Assembly: GCA_965371445.1 (NCBI GenBank)
Contig: CBDUYN010000173.1
Location: 1 to 21,625 of the forward strand
Direction of reading: 5' to 3'
Length of the DNA: 21,625 nt
Source of the DNA: DASWIG01 sp965371445
Lineage (GTDB): Bacteria; Acidobacteriota; Thermoanaerobaculia; Multivoradales; J023
Of this stretch, positions 16,294 through 21,625 are shown one piece after another. Position numbers and translations under genes: made by a program. The notes under the pieces were generated by a model, which was not told the origin of the DNA, ran no database searches, and worked only from the letters and a program-made list of their open reading frames with translations. The stretch's first letter is position 1, and each line of letters begins with the position of its first letter.

Positions 16294-16506
16294 TCAGCGT
16301 CGAGGACGCGACTTGCCCTCGCGGAGCCCCGGCAACCGGCACCGCCGACAGGCTTCGAGACCGTGCAGCGCCAGCCCGCTCAGCTCCGCGCTCCGCTCCG
16401 GATCCTCCCCTTCCAGACGCGCGCTCTCCGCGACCAGCCGGTCGACCAGCGCGTACGACGCCATCGGGACCTCTTCGACGAGCCGACGCCGGGTCCCCGG
16501 CCGCAC
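16294..16506 (-). pseudogene. truncated piece of a TPR-type protein
   Basis: The minus-strand frame reads MASYALVDRLVAESARLEGE and then DPERSAELSGLALHGLEACR, before degenerating into an Arg-rich tail and a stop. The helix pattern (DP-x-R-x-x-ELSGLAL) resembles the start of large TPR proteins common in this bacterial group, where a longer helical array would follow. Only the first repeat or so is left, ending 5 bp from the HEPN stop on the opposite strand. It is probably a remnant. Confidence 0.3.
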
Positions 16507-16526
16507 GGCCGGCTGCCGAAGTGGGT

Positions 16527-16556
16527 GGCACTGTCGCTGTCGGCACTGTCGCTGTC
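16527..16556 (+). repeat. two-copy 15-bp tandem repeat
   Basis: GGCACTGTCGCTGTC occurs twice back to back (16527-16541 and 16542-16556). It sits in the non-coding stretch upstream of the TPR-like remnant on the minus strand. There is no obvious function. Confidence 0.7.
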
Positions 16557-16693
16557 GCAGCCCTTTTCCTCGGGCTCCGCCGCATTGATGACCCTAACGC
16601 GCCGCCACTACGGGCACGACAGCTACCGATACCGGCACAGCCCGAGCTCATGCGCGAAGTCGGTCCTCGAGGACGTCGAGGGGATCAGGACGC

Positions 16694-16804
16694 TCACGCA
16701 GGAGTCAAGGGAAGCTCCTCGATTTTCGCCTCGAAGTCTCTCGGCGGTCGCCATCTCCCGATCGCCCATGGTGGTCCTTGGTTGAGTGTGTCGACGGTCG
16801 CCAT
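16694..16804 (-). CDS. possible small protein (36 residues)
   Basis: ATG at 16804 is preceded by AGAGG with a four-base spacer. The short product begins MATVDTLNQGPPWAIGRWRP and ends in EELPLTPA. It lies in an otherwise gene-free gap of about 690 bp between the HEPN gene and the TIGR04255 gene. I recognise no family; chance is a real possibility. Confidence 0.2.
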   Translation of the reverse strand: MATVDTLNQGPPWAIGRWRPPRDFEAKIEELPLTPA

Positions 16805-16881
16805 CGTACCTCTGCTCGTTTGGCCAGAGCCCAGCTCTGGATGAGCCGACGCGAAAAAGGGCCGATTTTTGACCCTGACCA

Positions 16882-16910
16882 TTGATTTTGGCCTACGGTC
16901 TTGCCATGAT
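16882..16910 (+). promoter_or_regulatory. possible promoter for the TIGR04255 cassette
   Basis: TTGATT (16882-16887) and CATGAT (16905-16910) are 17 bases apart, in an AT-richer stretch about 70 bp before the chosen start of the first cassette gene. Each box is only a partial match to consensus. Confidence 0.3.
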
Positions 16911-16980
16911 GCTACCGAACGGCCCGCCAAGGTTTGGTGGGTCGCCGATTGGCATGAAACTTGCCTGGGAGATAGAGTTG

Positions 16981-17772
16981 ATGGCCTCTCTGCCCGACTT
17001 TGCGTCCCCGCCTCTCGTCGAGGTAGCGCTCTCGGTTCAGTTCGAACCAATAGAGGGCTTCACAGTGGCCCGGTTCGGGCGACTGTGGGAGAGGTATCGA
17101 GAGAGATTTCCCAAGACCGAAGACCAAGTGCCCCTGACCCCCAAGATCGAGACCTTTGGCAAAGAACCCACAGGCGGCCGGCTCGGGGTAGAGCTAAGAA
17201 GATCGCTGCAGCCGCGCGTCTGGTTCTTGAACGCCGCAGAGACTGAGCTACTCCAAGTCCAATCTGACCGCTTCGTCCATAATTGGCGTAAAACCGATGC
17301 CGTCGCTCCAGTTTACCCGCGCTACGAGTCAATTCGAGCCACGTTCTGCGATGAATATGAGTCCTTCTTGTCATTCTTAAAAGAATCGGACCTTGGCCGA
17401 CCGGACGCGAATCAGTGCGAGGTCACATACGTCAACTTGGTCCCTGGTACCGACCTACCTGGTCTTACCGTCTTCTCGGACACCTACAGCGACGATTTCC
17501 TTTCGGGGCCAGAGGTCGCTGGGATCACCCTTCAGTATCTTATTCGAGATGACGAGGAAGAATTCCGCGGGCGACTTCACATCAAAACCGACACTGTCTC
17601 GCACTTGGCGAAGTCAGCGATGCGGCTCACTTTGACGGCTCGCGGGGCACCTTTCGAAAACCAAACAGAGGGTATTCTCCGTTTCATGGACTTGGGCCGC
17701 GAATGGATAGTAAGAGGCTTCTGCTCCATTACCGCGCGCGAACAACACAAGACCTGGGGACGACGTAAATGA
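16981..17772 (+). CDS. TIGR04255-family protein of unknown function
   Basis: The 263-residue protein has the opening of the sporadically distributed TIGR04255 family: SPPLVEVALSVQFEPIEGF, then GRLWERYRERFPKTEDQVPL, a middle with LLQVQSDRFVHNWRK and YPRYESI, and a late CEVTYVNLVP. No enzyme motif, membrane segment or signal peptide is seen; it looks cytoplasmic. Start 16981 places the family motif near the N-terminus and has GGGAG upstream. Earlier in-frame ATGs add an unconserved leader. It overlaps the next gene by ATGA. Codon use is less GC-biased than in the left half of the window, which fits horizontal acquisition. The function is unknown. Confidence 0.82.
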   Translation: MASLPDFASPPLVEVALSVQFEPIEGFTVARFGRLWERYRERFPKTEDQVPLTPKIETFGKEPTGGRLGVELRRSLQPRVWFLNAAETELLQVQSDRFVHNWRKTDAVAPVYPRYESIRATFCDEYESFLSFLKESDLGRPDANQCEVTYVNLVPGTDLPGLTVFSDTYSDDFLSGPEVAGITLQYLIRDDEEEFRGRLHIKTDTVSHLAKSAMRLTLTARGAPFENQTEGILRFMDLGREWIVRGFCSITAREQHKTWGRRK

Positions 17773-18293
17773 GCGAATTGACGAGGTTTGCCGTCACGAC
17801 CCGCAGTCCCGCTCCTCTCCCTGATTCCACCTGGAGCGCATCTGAGCATGCAATGGAACCGGCGCAGATTTACGGTAGCCGTAGAGAATACACCCTGCGG
17901 AGGTATGGCGAGGAGCTGCGCGTAGCGACCGATACTCCCGAGCCCGCATGGCTACGCGAATCACTTCAGCAGTTGCAACGTCTCTTACGTCTAGAGCCCG
18001 ATTGGGATTCCTATGGTGCGAAGCCGATTAGGCTTAGCACCGTTTCTTTCGCGCTGAAAACACTGGACCAAATTGCCCCTGATTCGCTTCCAGCTCCTGC
18101 GATTGTGCCGACGCCCCTCGGAGGAGTTCAGTTGGAGTGGCACGAACGCGGAGTAGATATCGAGATCGAAGTAGGATCGGCATACCAGGCGACCTTCTAT
18201 TTCGCTGACCTTGATTCGGGGGATGAGTGGGAAGTCGATCCAAGCGTCCAACATGAAGGCGTCAGTCAAGCTCTAGATAGACTGGCCAATTAG
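17769..18293 (+). CDS. hypothetical protein, partner of the TIGR04255 protein
   Basis: This 174-residue protein has no named family that I can assign. It has a conserved-looking core, LEPDWDSYGAKPIRLSTVSF, followed by PAPAIVPTPLGGVQLEWHER and VDIEIEVGSAYQATFYF. That implies a small alpha/beta domain with a helix and several strands. I recall this WDSYGAKPI ... GGVQLEWH pattern as recurring beside TIGR04255 genes, but I cannot verify it here. ATGA overlap with the upstream gene implies coupled translation. No signal peptide or membrane segment is present. An in-frame ATG at residue 29 is an alternative start. Confidence 0.78.
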   Translation: MSELTRFAVTTRSPAPLPDSTWSASEHAMEPAQIYGSRREYTLRRYGEELRVATDTPEPAWLRESLQQLQRLLRLEPDWDSYGAKPIRLSTVSFALKTLDQIAPDSLPAPAIVPTPLGGVQLEWHERGVDIEIEVGSAYQATFYFADLDSGDEWEVDPSVQHEGVSQALDRLAN

Positions 18294-18330
18294 CTGGTTA
18301 GTTTGTTAAACTCTCGAGACTGCGTGCCCC

Positions 18331-18648
18331 ATGGAGAGCTTATTGCGCGAAGACGATGCGTCGATCGCCGACGAAGATCAGCTCTGGCGGCGAATTCCGC
18401 CGAGTTTTATTGTACCTGATAAGAACACCGGGGACCTCCGACCTAGCTCTCAGGCTTTTAACGATAGCTCGGACGGTCACCCTATGTCTGTCTATGTAGC
18501 CGCCCTCGTTGTCGCGAGCGGAAGAAGCGCGGAGGACCTCTTGGGGGCTTACATCGGCTTCTCGATGGTCAGATTTGAGGTCGGCTTGGCACGGAGCCTG
18601 AAACTGGGTGTCACTCGGGAGCCTGATCCTGAATTCCGGAAGAAGTAG
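18331..18648 (+). CDS. small hypothetical protein, third gene of the TIGR04255 cassette
   Basis: The 105-residue protein carries the stretch LWRRIPPSFIVPDKNTGDLR, then PSSQAFNDSSDGHPMSVYVA. It looks like a compact domain with a conserved Trp-Arg-Arg and RPSS-x-AF motif. A mildly hydrophobic middle (VAALVVASG) does not make a clear membrane helix. It follows the second gene by 37 bp with no further gene between, so all three are probably co-transcribed. I recognise the motif style as that of an unnamed protein family; the function is unknown. A hairpin follows the stop. Confidence 0.72.
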   Translation: MESLLREDDASIADEDQLWRRIPPSFIVPDKNTGDLRPSSQAFNDSSDGHPMSVYVAALVVASGRSAEDLLGAYIGFSMVRFEVGLARSLKLGVTREPDPEFRKK

Positions 18649-18659
18649 CCCATGGGGTG

Positions 18660-18676
18660 GTCTTCGGACCGAAGAC
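18660..18676 (+). terminator. hairpin after the TIGR04255 cassette
   Basis: GTCTTCG (18660-18666) and CGAAGAC (18670-18676) form a perfect seven-base stem with a three-base loop, twelve bases after the stop of the third cassette gene. No T-run follows, so it may stabilise the 3' end rather than terminate by itself. Confidence 0.35.
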
Positions 18677-18842
18677 GCAGTCAGTTAGGCGAAGGCTTTC
18701 GAAGGGGTCGTCCTGGGTGATTTCACCCCGCCGTAGCTTGAGAAGCTAACCGGCGGCTGGCTGGCGCTATGCGAACACAGAATTCACCAATGTACGTAGT
18801 CGCAGAGTGCATTTGACGTTGGTTATTCCCCGTCCCTACCGC

Positions 18843-18900
18843 CTCCAAAGCCACGCCGCGGATCCAACCTGACCGCTTCAAGACGGCCCGGCTGGATTCT
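18843..18900 (+). pseudogene. fragment of a second metalloprotease N-terminal region
   Basis: The plus-strand frame reads ASKATPRIQPDRFKTARLDS. This closely matches TTKAAPRIQPDRFKAVRLTP in the propeptide of the metalloprotease at 6004-8538. The DNA is also similar over about 40 bases but not identical. No signal peptide or start lies upstream in frame, and the similarity stops after about 20 residues. It is most easily read as the remnant of a paralogue. Confidence 0.6.
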
Positions 18901-19393
18901 CCTGCCTGGACACGGCCTGCTGATTACGAATCAGGGCTCCCTTCCGGGTGCCGTCCGCCGAAGTCGGCGTTCGTGCCGGTCGTGGCCAAAGATGGGACGC
19001 TACGCGTCCGCCTCGCAGGTGCCACCCGGGGGGATTGCGTATTCCGACGGCCCACGTCCCCCGCCGCGCGGACACAGGGATCCCGAACGAGACGACAGTT
19101 CCCACTCACCCCGTCCCGATCCAGGAGACACAGTTTGCGCGCAGCGATCCGGCGCGCGACCCTCCGTAATGAAGGACTGACCTCCACCGCCGTACCGTCG
19201 GTTGGCTGAGCGGTTTCGGTCTCGGCCAGCAAGAGCTGCGTCTCGACCCTTGCTATGTCGACATTTTGCCTTCGAACGGCCTGTCGAGCGCCGTCTGACG
19301 GGATTTCAAGGCCAAATTCGCTCGGCTTGGTCGGGCGCTACGCTCGTGAGGCCCGATTCCGCGGTCAGCAAAGCGCCCCTCAGTAGGGGAAAT

Positions 19394-19771
19394 CTAGCGT
19401 AAACCGTTGAAAACAAAGGGTTTGTGAAGCGCATGGCACCTCTTTTGGGCCTGCATGATGACATTGACAGCCCTCGAGTCGGCTGCGATCCCCATTTTGA
19501 ACGGAATGTTAAAATAAAAGGCTTCTTCGTCCAGAAGATGAGAACCTTCAAACGCCAAGGCGTCCAGGCAAAACACGAAAAAATGTCTAACGGAATAATA
19601 ACGAGGCAGATCAGGACCTTGAAGCGTGAATACCTGGCGGCCATCGGGTAAGGTTTGTCGACCATCGGCTGTCGCGTTTTCCTGAGCGAATACAGCGCCA
19701 TGAGCGAAGAGGAGGCATATCGCCAGAATGAGTGGCAAGCCAATGCCGAGAAGGGCCATTTTTCTTCGCAT
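19394..19771 (-). CDS. small secreted protein of unknown function
   Basis: The 125-residue product has a textbook signal peptide: a charged start MRRKMALLG, a hydrophobic core (IGLPLILAICLLFAHG), and a likely cut at AVFAQ. ATG 19771 has GGGAG seven bases upstream, which fixes the start. The mature part contains LPDGRQVFTLQGPDLPRYYS and FYFNIPFKMGIAADSRAVNV, with two cysteines (in FFVFCLD and KRCHAL) that might bond outside the cytoplasm. Third positions are less GC-biased than in the left half of the window. I recognise no family. Its neighbours are fragments, so context gives no role. Confidence 0.55.
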   Translation of the reverse strand: MRRKMALLGIGLPLILAICLLFAHGAVFAQENATADGRQTLPDGRQVFTLQGPDLPRYYSVRHFFVFCLDALAFEGSHLLDEEAFYFNIPFKMGIAADSRAVNVIMQAQKRCHALHKPFVFNGLR

Positions 19772-19811
19772 GGTCGATCTCCCTGTCGCGCGACTTCTGC
19801 GTCGAGCCCCG

Positions 19812-20024
19812 TCACACAGGCTTCAGGAGAGTGATCTCCAGGCCGCTCTCGCGATACTGAGCCAGATCGGTATCTGTCGTGTAGATCTCGTGGCAGTCGA
19901 CCAAAGTTACTTCATCGCTCGCTCCCGAAAGCGGAAGACGGAGCTCCGCAGGTGCCGCTGGACGTTGCCGGTAGGCGGCCGGCGCCTCGTCTGGACCACC
20001 AAGAAGCATGCTCGCGCCGCTCAT
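19812..20024 (-). pseudogene. probable remnant of a PIN-domain (VapC-like) toxin
   Basis: The C-terminal 30 residues, LVDCHEIYTTDTDLAQYRES followed by GLEITLLKPV, look like the end of PIN nucleases, where a TxD motif carries a metal-binding acidic residue. The upstream residues in frame are low-complexity (PAAYRQRPAAPAELRLP) and do not make the rest of a PIN fold. The part with the other acidic residues is missing or shifted out of frame. No antitoxin gene is visible. The assignment rests on one short motif. Confidence 0.32.
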
Positions 20025-20186
20025 CCAAGACAGGCGCTCGCCGCTTGGCGCTCGGGTTACAATCTCCTCCTCTCATCCCAGCCCAGAAGACAAGCTCAGT
20101 CGCCGCATGGCTCAAGACACGAGGACCTTGCTTGGGGCTCAGGTGCCGGCTCGGGACTCGGTGCCCCCGGCAATCGGGATACTCGA

Positions 20187-20507
20187 ATGGGTAGCTCATC
20201 GTTATCGCTCCTGTTCGCTCGGGGCGACAACTATGCTGGCACAGGGGGGTACCCTCAAGAAGATTTTTTGGACACCTTGGACGCATTTCGCCTAGAAGTG
20301 GATAATTCGCAGATCGTGCTAGACAAGGATGTAGTTGAAGCGCTCAGGAAAATAGATGAATTTTTCTATCTCATATACGAAGGAGAAGGCATGACCACTT
20401 CTCGCTATAAGGCCGAGATCGAGAGACTTCTCGAAAAGCTCGAAGCTTCGGTTACGAGCACGCTCTCGAAGCGACACCATAGGATCTCACTGAAATTGAG
20501 GACCTGA
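20187..20507 (+). pseudogene. 5'-truncated or short hypothetical gene
   Basis: The last 85 or so residues of this frame look like genuine protein: FLDTLDAFRLEVDNSQIVLD, then KDVVEALRKIDEFFYLIYEG, then a charged helix with EIERLLEKLEASV. The pattern is amphipathic helices, possibly a coiled coil. The sequence before about 20240 in the same frame is not coding-like. An ATG at 20187 gives 106 residues, but without a clear ribosome site. I take it as the C-terminal end of a larger gene whose front was lost. The family is not recognised. Confidence 0.4.
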
Positions 20508-20702
20508 ATGAACCGTCAGCATACGTGCAGGAGATGTTGCGAAATCGATGAGGAAACACGCCGCATATCAACTCAGATTCACGGGACGCGAGCTTCGTAT
20601 CCGCCGATCGAGGTGGCTGCCCTGCCAGCAGCTTCGGCGGCCGGCAAGTGGTGGTTGATGGGCGCCCGTGATCTGAACGCCGTTCTGCGGCTTGAGGGAT
20701 AG
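20508..20702 (+). CDS. doubtful small protein coupled to the preceding frame
   Basis: The ATG follows the previous TGA directly (TGAATG). The 64-residue frame opens MNRQHTCRRCCEIDEETRRI and ends GKWWLMGARDLNAVLRLEG. The cysteine-rich start and the KWWLMGARDLN end look somewhat protein-like, but length and composition do not settle it. It could also be the shifted tail of the truncated gene before it. Confidence 0.25.
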   Translation: MNRQHTCRRCCEIDEETRRISTQIHGTRASYPPIEVAALPAASAAGKWWLMGARDLNAVLRLEG

Positions 20703-20766
20703 CGAAAGAGTCGAGGGAAGGCAAGATGATCGAGAGGGCAGGGAGATGATCGAAGCCAAGAGCGGC

Positions 20767-20857
20767 TTTACCCCGAAGGGGTTGTATCCATCAGCCCAGG
20801 GTAAGCGTAGCGCAACCCTGGGTAGCGAAAGATCCATCCCATACCCTGAAAGGGTAT
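20767..20857 (+). repeat. left cluster of three REP-like hairpins
   Basis: Three palindromes lie upstream of the transposase. ACCCC-GAA-GGGGT is at 20770-20782. A long stem with CCCAGGGT (20795-20802) pairs with ACCCTGGG (20815-20822) and has an inner GCG/CGC pair. ATACCC-TGAAA-GGGTAT is at 20841-20857. They recur inverted downstream of the gene. Confidence 0.85.
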
Positions 20858-20873
20858 CACAAGAGGTCTCGGT

Positions 20874-21329
20874 ATGCCACAGTCCCTAGCCAAGGTCTAT
20901 CTACATCTCGTCTTTTCGACAAAGGGCCGGGTTCCGTTCTTGTCAGACCGCGACTTGCGTCAAGAGATTCACGCCTACCTGGCGGGCGCTTGCCGGAAAT
21001 TAGCCTCACCGTCACTGATTGTAGGCGGAATCGAGGATCATGCACATATCTTGTGCTACATGTCGCGTACGCTGACGATAGCCAACTTGATCGCGGAGAT
21101 TAAGCGGGAATCGTCGAAATGGATCAAGGCCAAGGACGGCACCTTGTCCGACTTTCATTGGCAGGATGGGTACGGAGCCTTCTCTGTCAGTCCATCGCAT
21201 GTCGATGACCTTCGAGGCTACATCGCAAACCAGGAGGAGCACCATCGGCAAGAGTCGTTTCAGGTCGAGTTCCGGCGACTCCTGAAGAAATACGACATTG
21301 AGTATGACGAGAGATATGTGTGGGACTGA
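20874..21329 (+). CDS. REP-associated tyrosine transposase (RAYT, IS200-like Y1 family)
   Basis: This 151-residue Y1 HUH transposase cuts and joins single-stranded DNA at hairpins. Present are the HxH metal site in GGIEDHAHILC, the catalytic tyrosine in DLRGYIANQEEHHRQ, the opening YLHLVFSTKGRVPFLSD, and the middle ESSKWIKAK ... FHWQDGYGAFSVS. Length is normal for the family. The ATG at 20874 lies 16 bp after the third left hairpin. The gene appears intact. Its hairpin-flanked context points to mobilisation of REP sequences rather than classical IS transposition. No cargo gene lies inside the element. Confidence 0.95.
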   Translation: MPQSLAKVYLHLVFSTKGRVPFLSDRDLRQEIHAYLAGACRKLASPSLIVGGIEDHAHILCYMSRTLTIANLIAEIKRESSKWIKAKDGTLSDFHWQDGYGAFSVSPSHVDDLRGYIANQEEHHRQESFQVEFRRLLKKYDIEYDERYVWD

Positions 21330-21354
21330 GGTGATGTCAGATGCGATTTTTGTA

Positions 21355-21447
21355 GTACCCCTTCAGGGTACAAGATCGAGACGGCCCTGTACCCAGGGTT
21401 GCGCTCCGCTTACCCTGGGCTGTTGGATGAAACCCCTTCGGGGTAAA
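21355..21447 (-). repeat. right cluster of three REP-like hairpins, inverted relative to the left
   Basis: GTACCC-CTTCA-GGGTAC is at 21355-21371. CCCAGGGT (21392-21399) pairs with ACCCTGGG (21412-21419). ACCCC-TTC-GGGGT is at 21432-21444. Read on the minus strand, these give the same three hairpins in the same order as the left cluster, with a few substitutions in the loops and spacers. Confidence 0.85.
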
Positions 21448-21488
21448 GATCGAAAATCATCGGAGACAAGGCAAAGAGCCGCAGAACA

Positions 21489-21575
21489 CCTATGAGGCCC
21501 CCCGTTGTCAATAGCTAAACCTCACCCTAGCCCGACTCCTATGAGGCCCCCCGTTGTCAATAGCTAAACCTCACC
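21489..21575 (+). repeat. two-copy 38-bp direct repeat, 11-bp spacer
   Basis: The 38-base unit at 21489-21526 recurs without change at 21538-21575, so the period is 49 bases. It begins CCTATGAGGCCCCCCGTTGT and ends AAACCTCACC. An 11-base spacer separates the copies and no third copy lies in the remaining 50 bases. The spacer is too short for a CRISPR array. It could be a duplicated recombination or binding site. Confidence 0.8.
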
Positions 21576-21588
21576 TATCGAGGCTCAG

Positions 21589-21607
21589 CCGCCGCGGCAC
21601 GCGGCGG
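21589..21607 (+). repeat. GC-rich hairpin at right edge
   Basis: CCGCCGC (21589-21595) and GCGGCGG (21601-21607) form a seven-base stem around GGCAC, 13 bases after the second 38-bp repeat. No T-run follows within the window. Confidence 0.5.
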
Positions 21608-21625
21608 TGCGGCGATCTCAGATCG

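Larger units (their letters stand above)
18649..19393 (+). other. 745-bp stretch without an intact gene
   Basis: I see no convincing complete reading frame on either strand. The stretch contains a hairpin just after the cassette, a second small inverted repeat (TAGCTT-GAG-AAGCTA near 18735-18749), a fragment related to the metalloprotease N-terminus (18843-18900), and a short segment that looks like a threonine-tRNA anticodon arm on the minus strand (18920-18934). The open frames here are Arg/Pro/Ser-rich shadows without coding-type third positions. Confidence 0.5.
20767..21447 (+). mobile_element. REP-bounded IS200-like (RAYT-type) element
   Basis: A single Y1 transposase gene lies between two clusters of three hairpins. 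The right cluster is the reverse complement of the left one in the same order. The outermost match begins with TTTACCCCGAAGGGGTT on the left strand and its complement on the right. This layout (a RAYT gene flanked by inverted REP-like palindromes) is the standard form of a REP-generating element. Ends are placed at the limit of the inverted match; true cleavage sites may lie a few bases away. Confidence 0.75.

Noticed and set aside
16882..16980. Longer N-terminus for the TIGR04255 protein from ATG/TTG codons upstream of 16981
   Set aside because: The added residues are not part of the family pattern, and the start at 16981 puts the conserved PPLVEV motif near the N-terminus with a ribosome site upstream.
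18916..18940. Functional tRNA gene
   Set aside because: Only an anticodon-arm-like segment is present; there is no matching T arm, acceptor stem or D arm on either side.
18878..19232. Overlapping frames on both strands in the 18.9-19.2 kb stretch
   Set aside because: Composition is Arg/Pro/Ser/Gly-rich on every frame, third positions show no coding bias, and no start has a ribosome site.
21489..21575. Possible CRISPR array
   Set aside because: There are only two copies, the spacer is 11 bases, no cas genes are in the window, and no third copy follows within 50 bases.

Overview
The window reads as a chromosomal stretch of a GC-rich, Gram-negative-type bacterium that carries an accessory region at its right end. 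I infer Acidobacteriota, perhaps a Thermoanaerobaculia-like lineage. The reasons are high GC with strong G/C third-position bias, secreted proteins ending in an IFxDGFESGxxSxWSSSV tail, a reprolysin-like protease with a P domain, and a MaoC/UppP/DsbD/VanZ gene mix. There is no rRNA or complete tRNA to confirm this, so the taxonomy is inference.

Left part (1-5824). The edge carries unresolved coding-like frames (1-449). Next come two probable envelope redox genes read leftward, a secreted thioredoxin-like TPR protein and a full-length DsbD. A class I/II aminotransferase reads rightward. A MaoC-fold protein and the undecaprenyl-pyrophosphate phosphatase UppP read leftward and are joined by a TGAATG junction.

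Centre (5825-15019). A leftward block encodes a DUF1972-type glycosyltransferase, a polyprenyl-phosphate sugar transferase with a good sigma70-like promoter, a secreted right-handed beta-helix protein, and a secreted zinc metalloprotease. The last two end in nearly the same C-terminal tail. Together they suggest surface polysaccharide synthesis plus exported matrix proteins, although they need not be one transcript. A zinc-ribbon rhomboid protease and a VanZ-family membrane protein lie head to head upstream.

Right part (15020-21625). This is an accessory region with lower GC in most of it, several truncated genes and long gene-poor stretches. It holds a winged-helix/nucleotidyltransferase (MNT) plus HEPN pair behind an alternating half-site operator. 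It also holds a compact three-gene cassette led by a TIGR04255-family protein, remnants of a TPR protein, a PIN-like protein and a second metalloprotease, and a small secreted orphan. An IS200-like (RAYT-type) Y1 transposase lies between two mirror-image clusters of three hairpins. A 38-bp direct repeat sits at the very edge.

The most interesting items are: (i) the TIGR04255 cassette next to the MNT/HEPN pair; (ii) the hairpin-bounded RAYT element, whose hairpin core resembles the MNT operator; (iii) the shared DGFESG tail on two unrelated secreted proteins; and (iv) small dispersed pieces of the metalloprotease N-terminus, including an exact mosaic of two separate parts of the gene.
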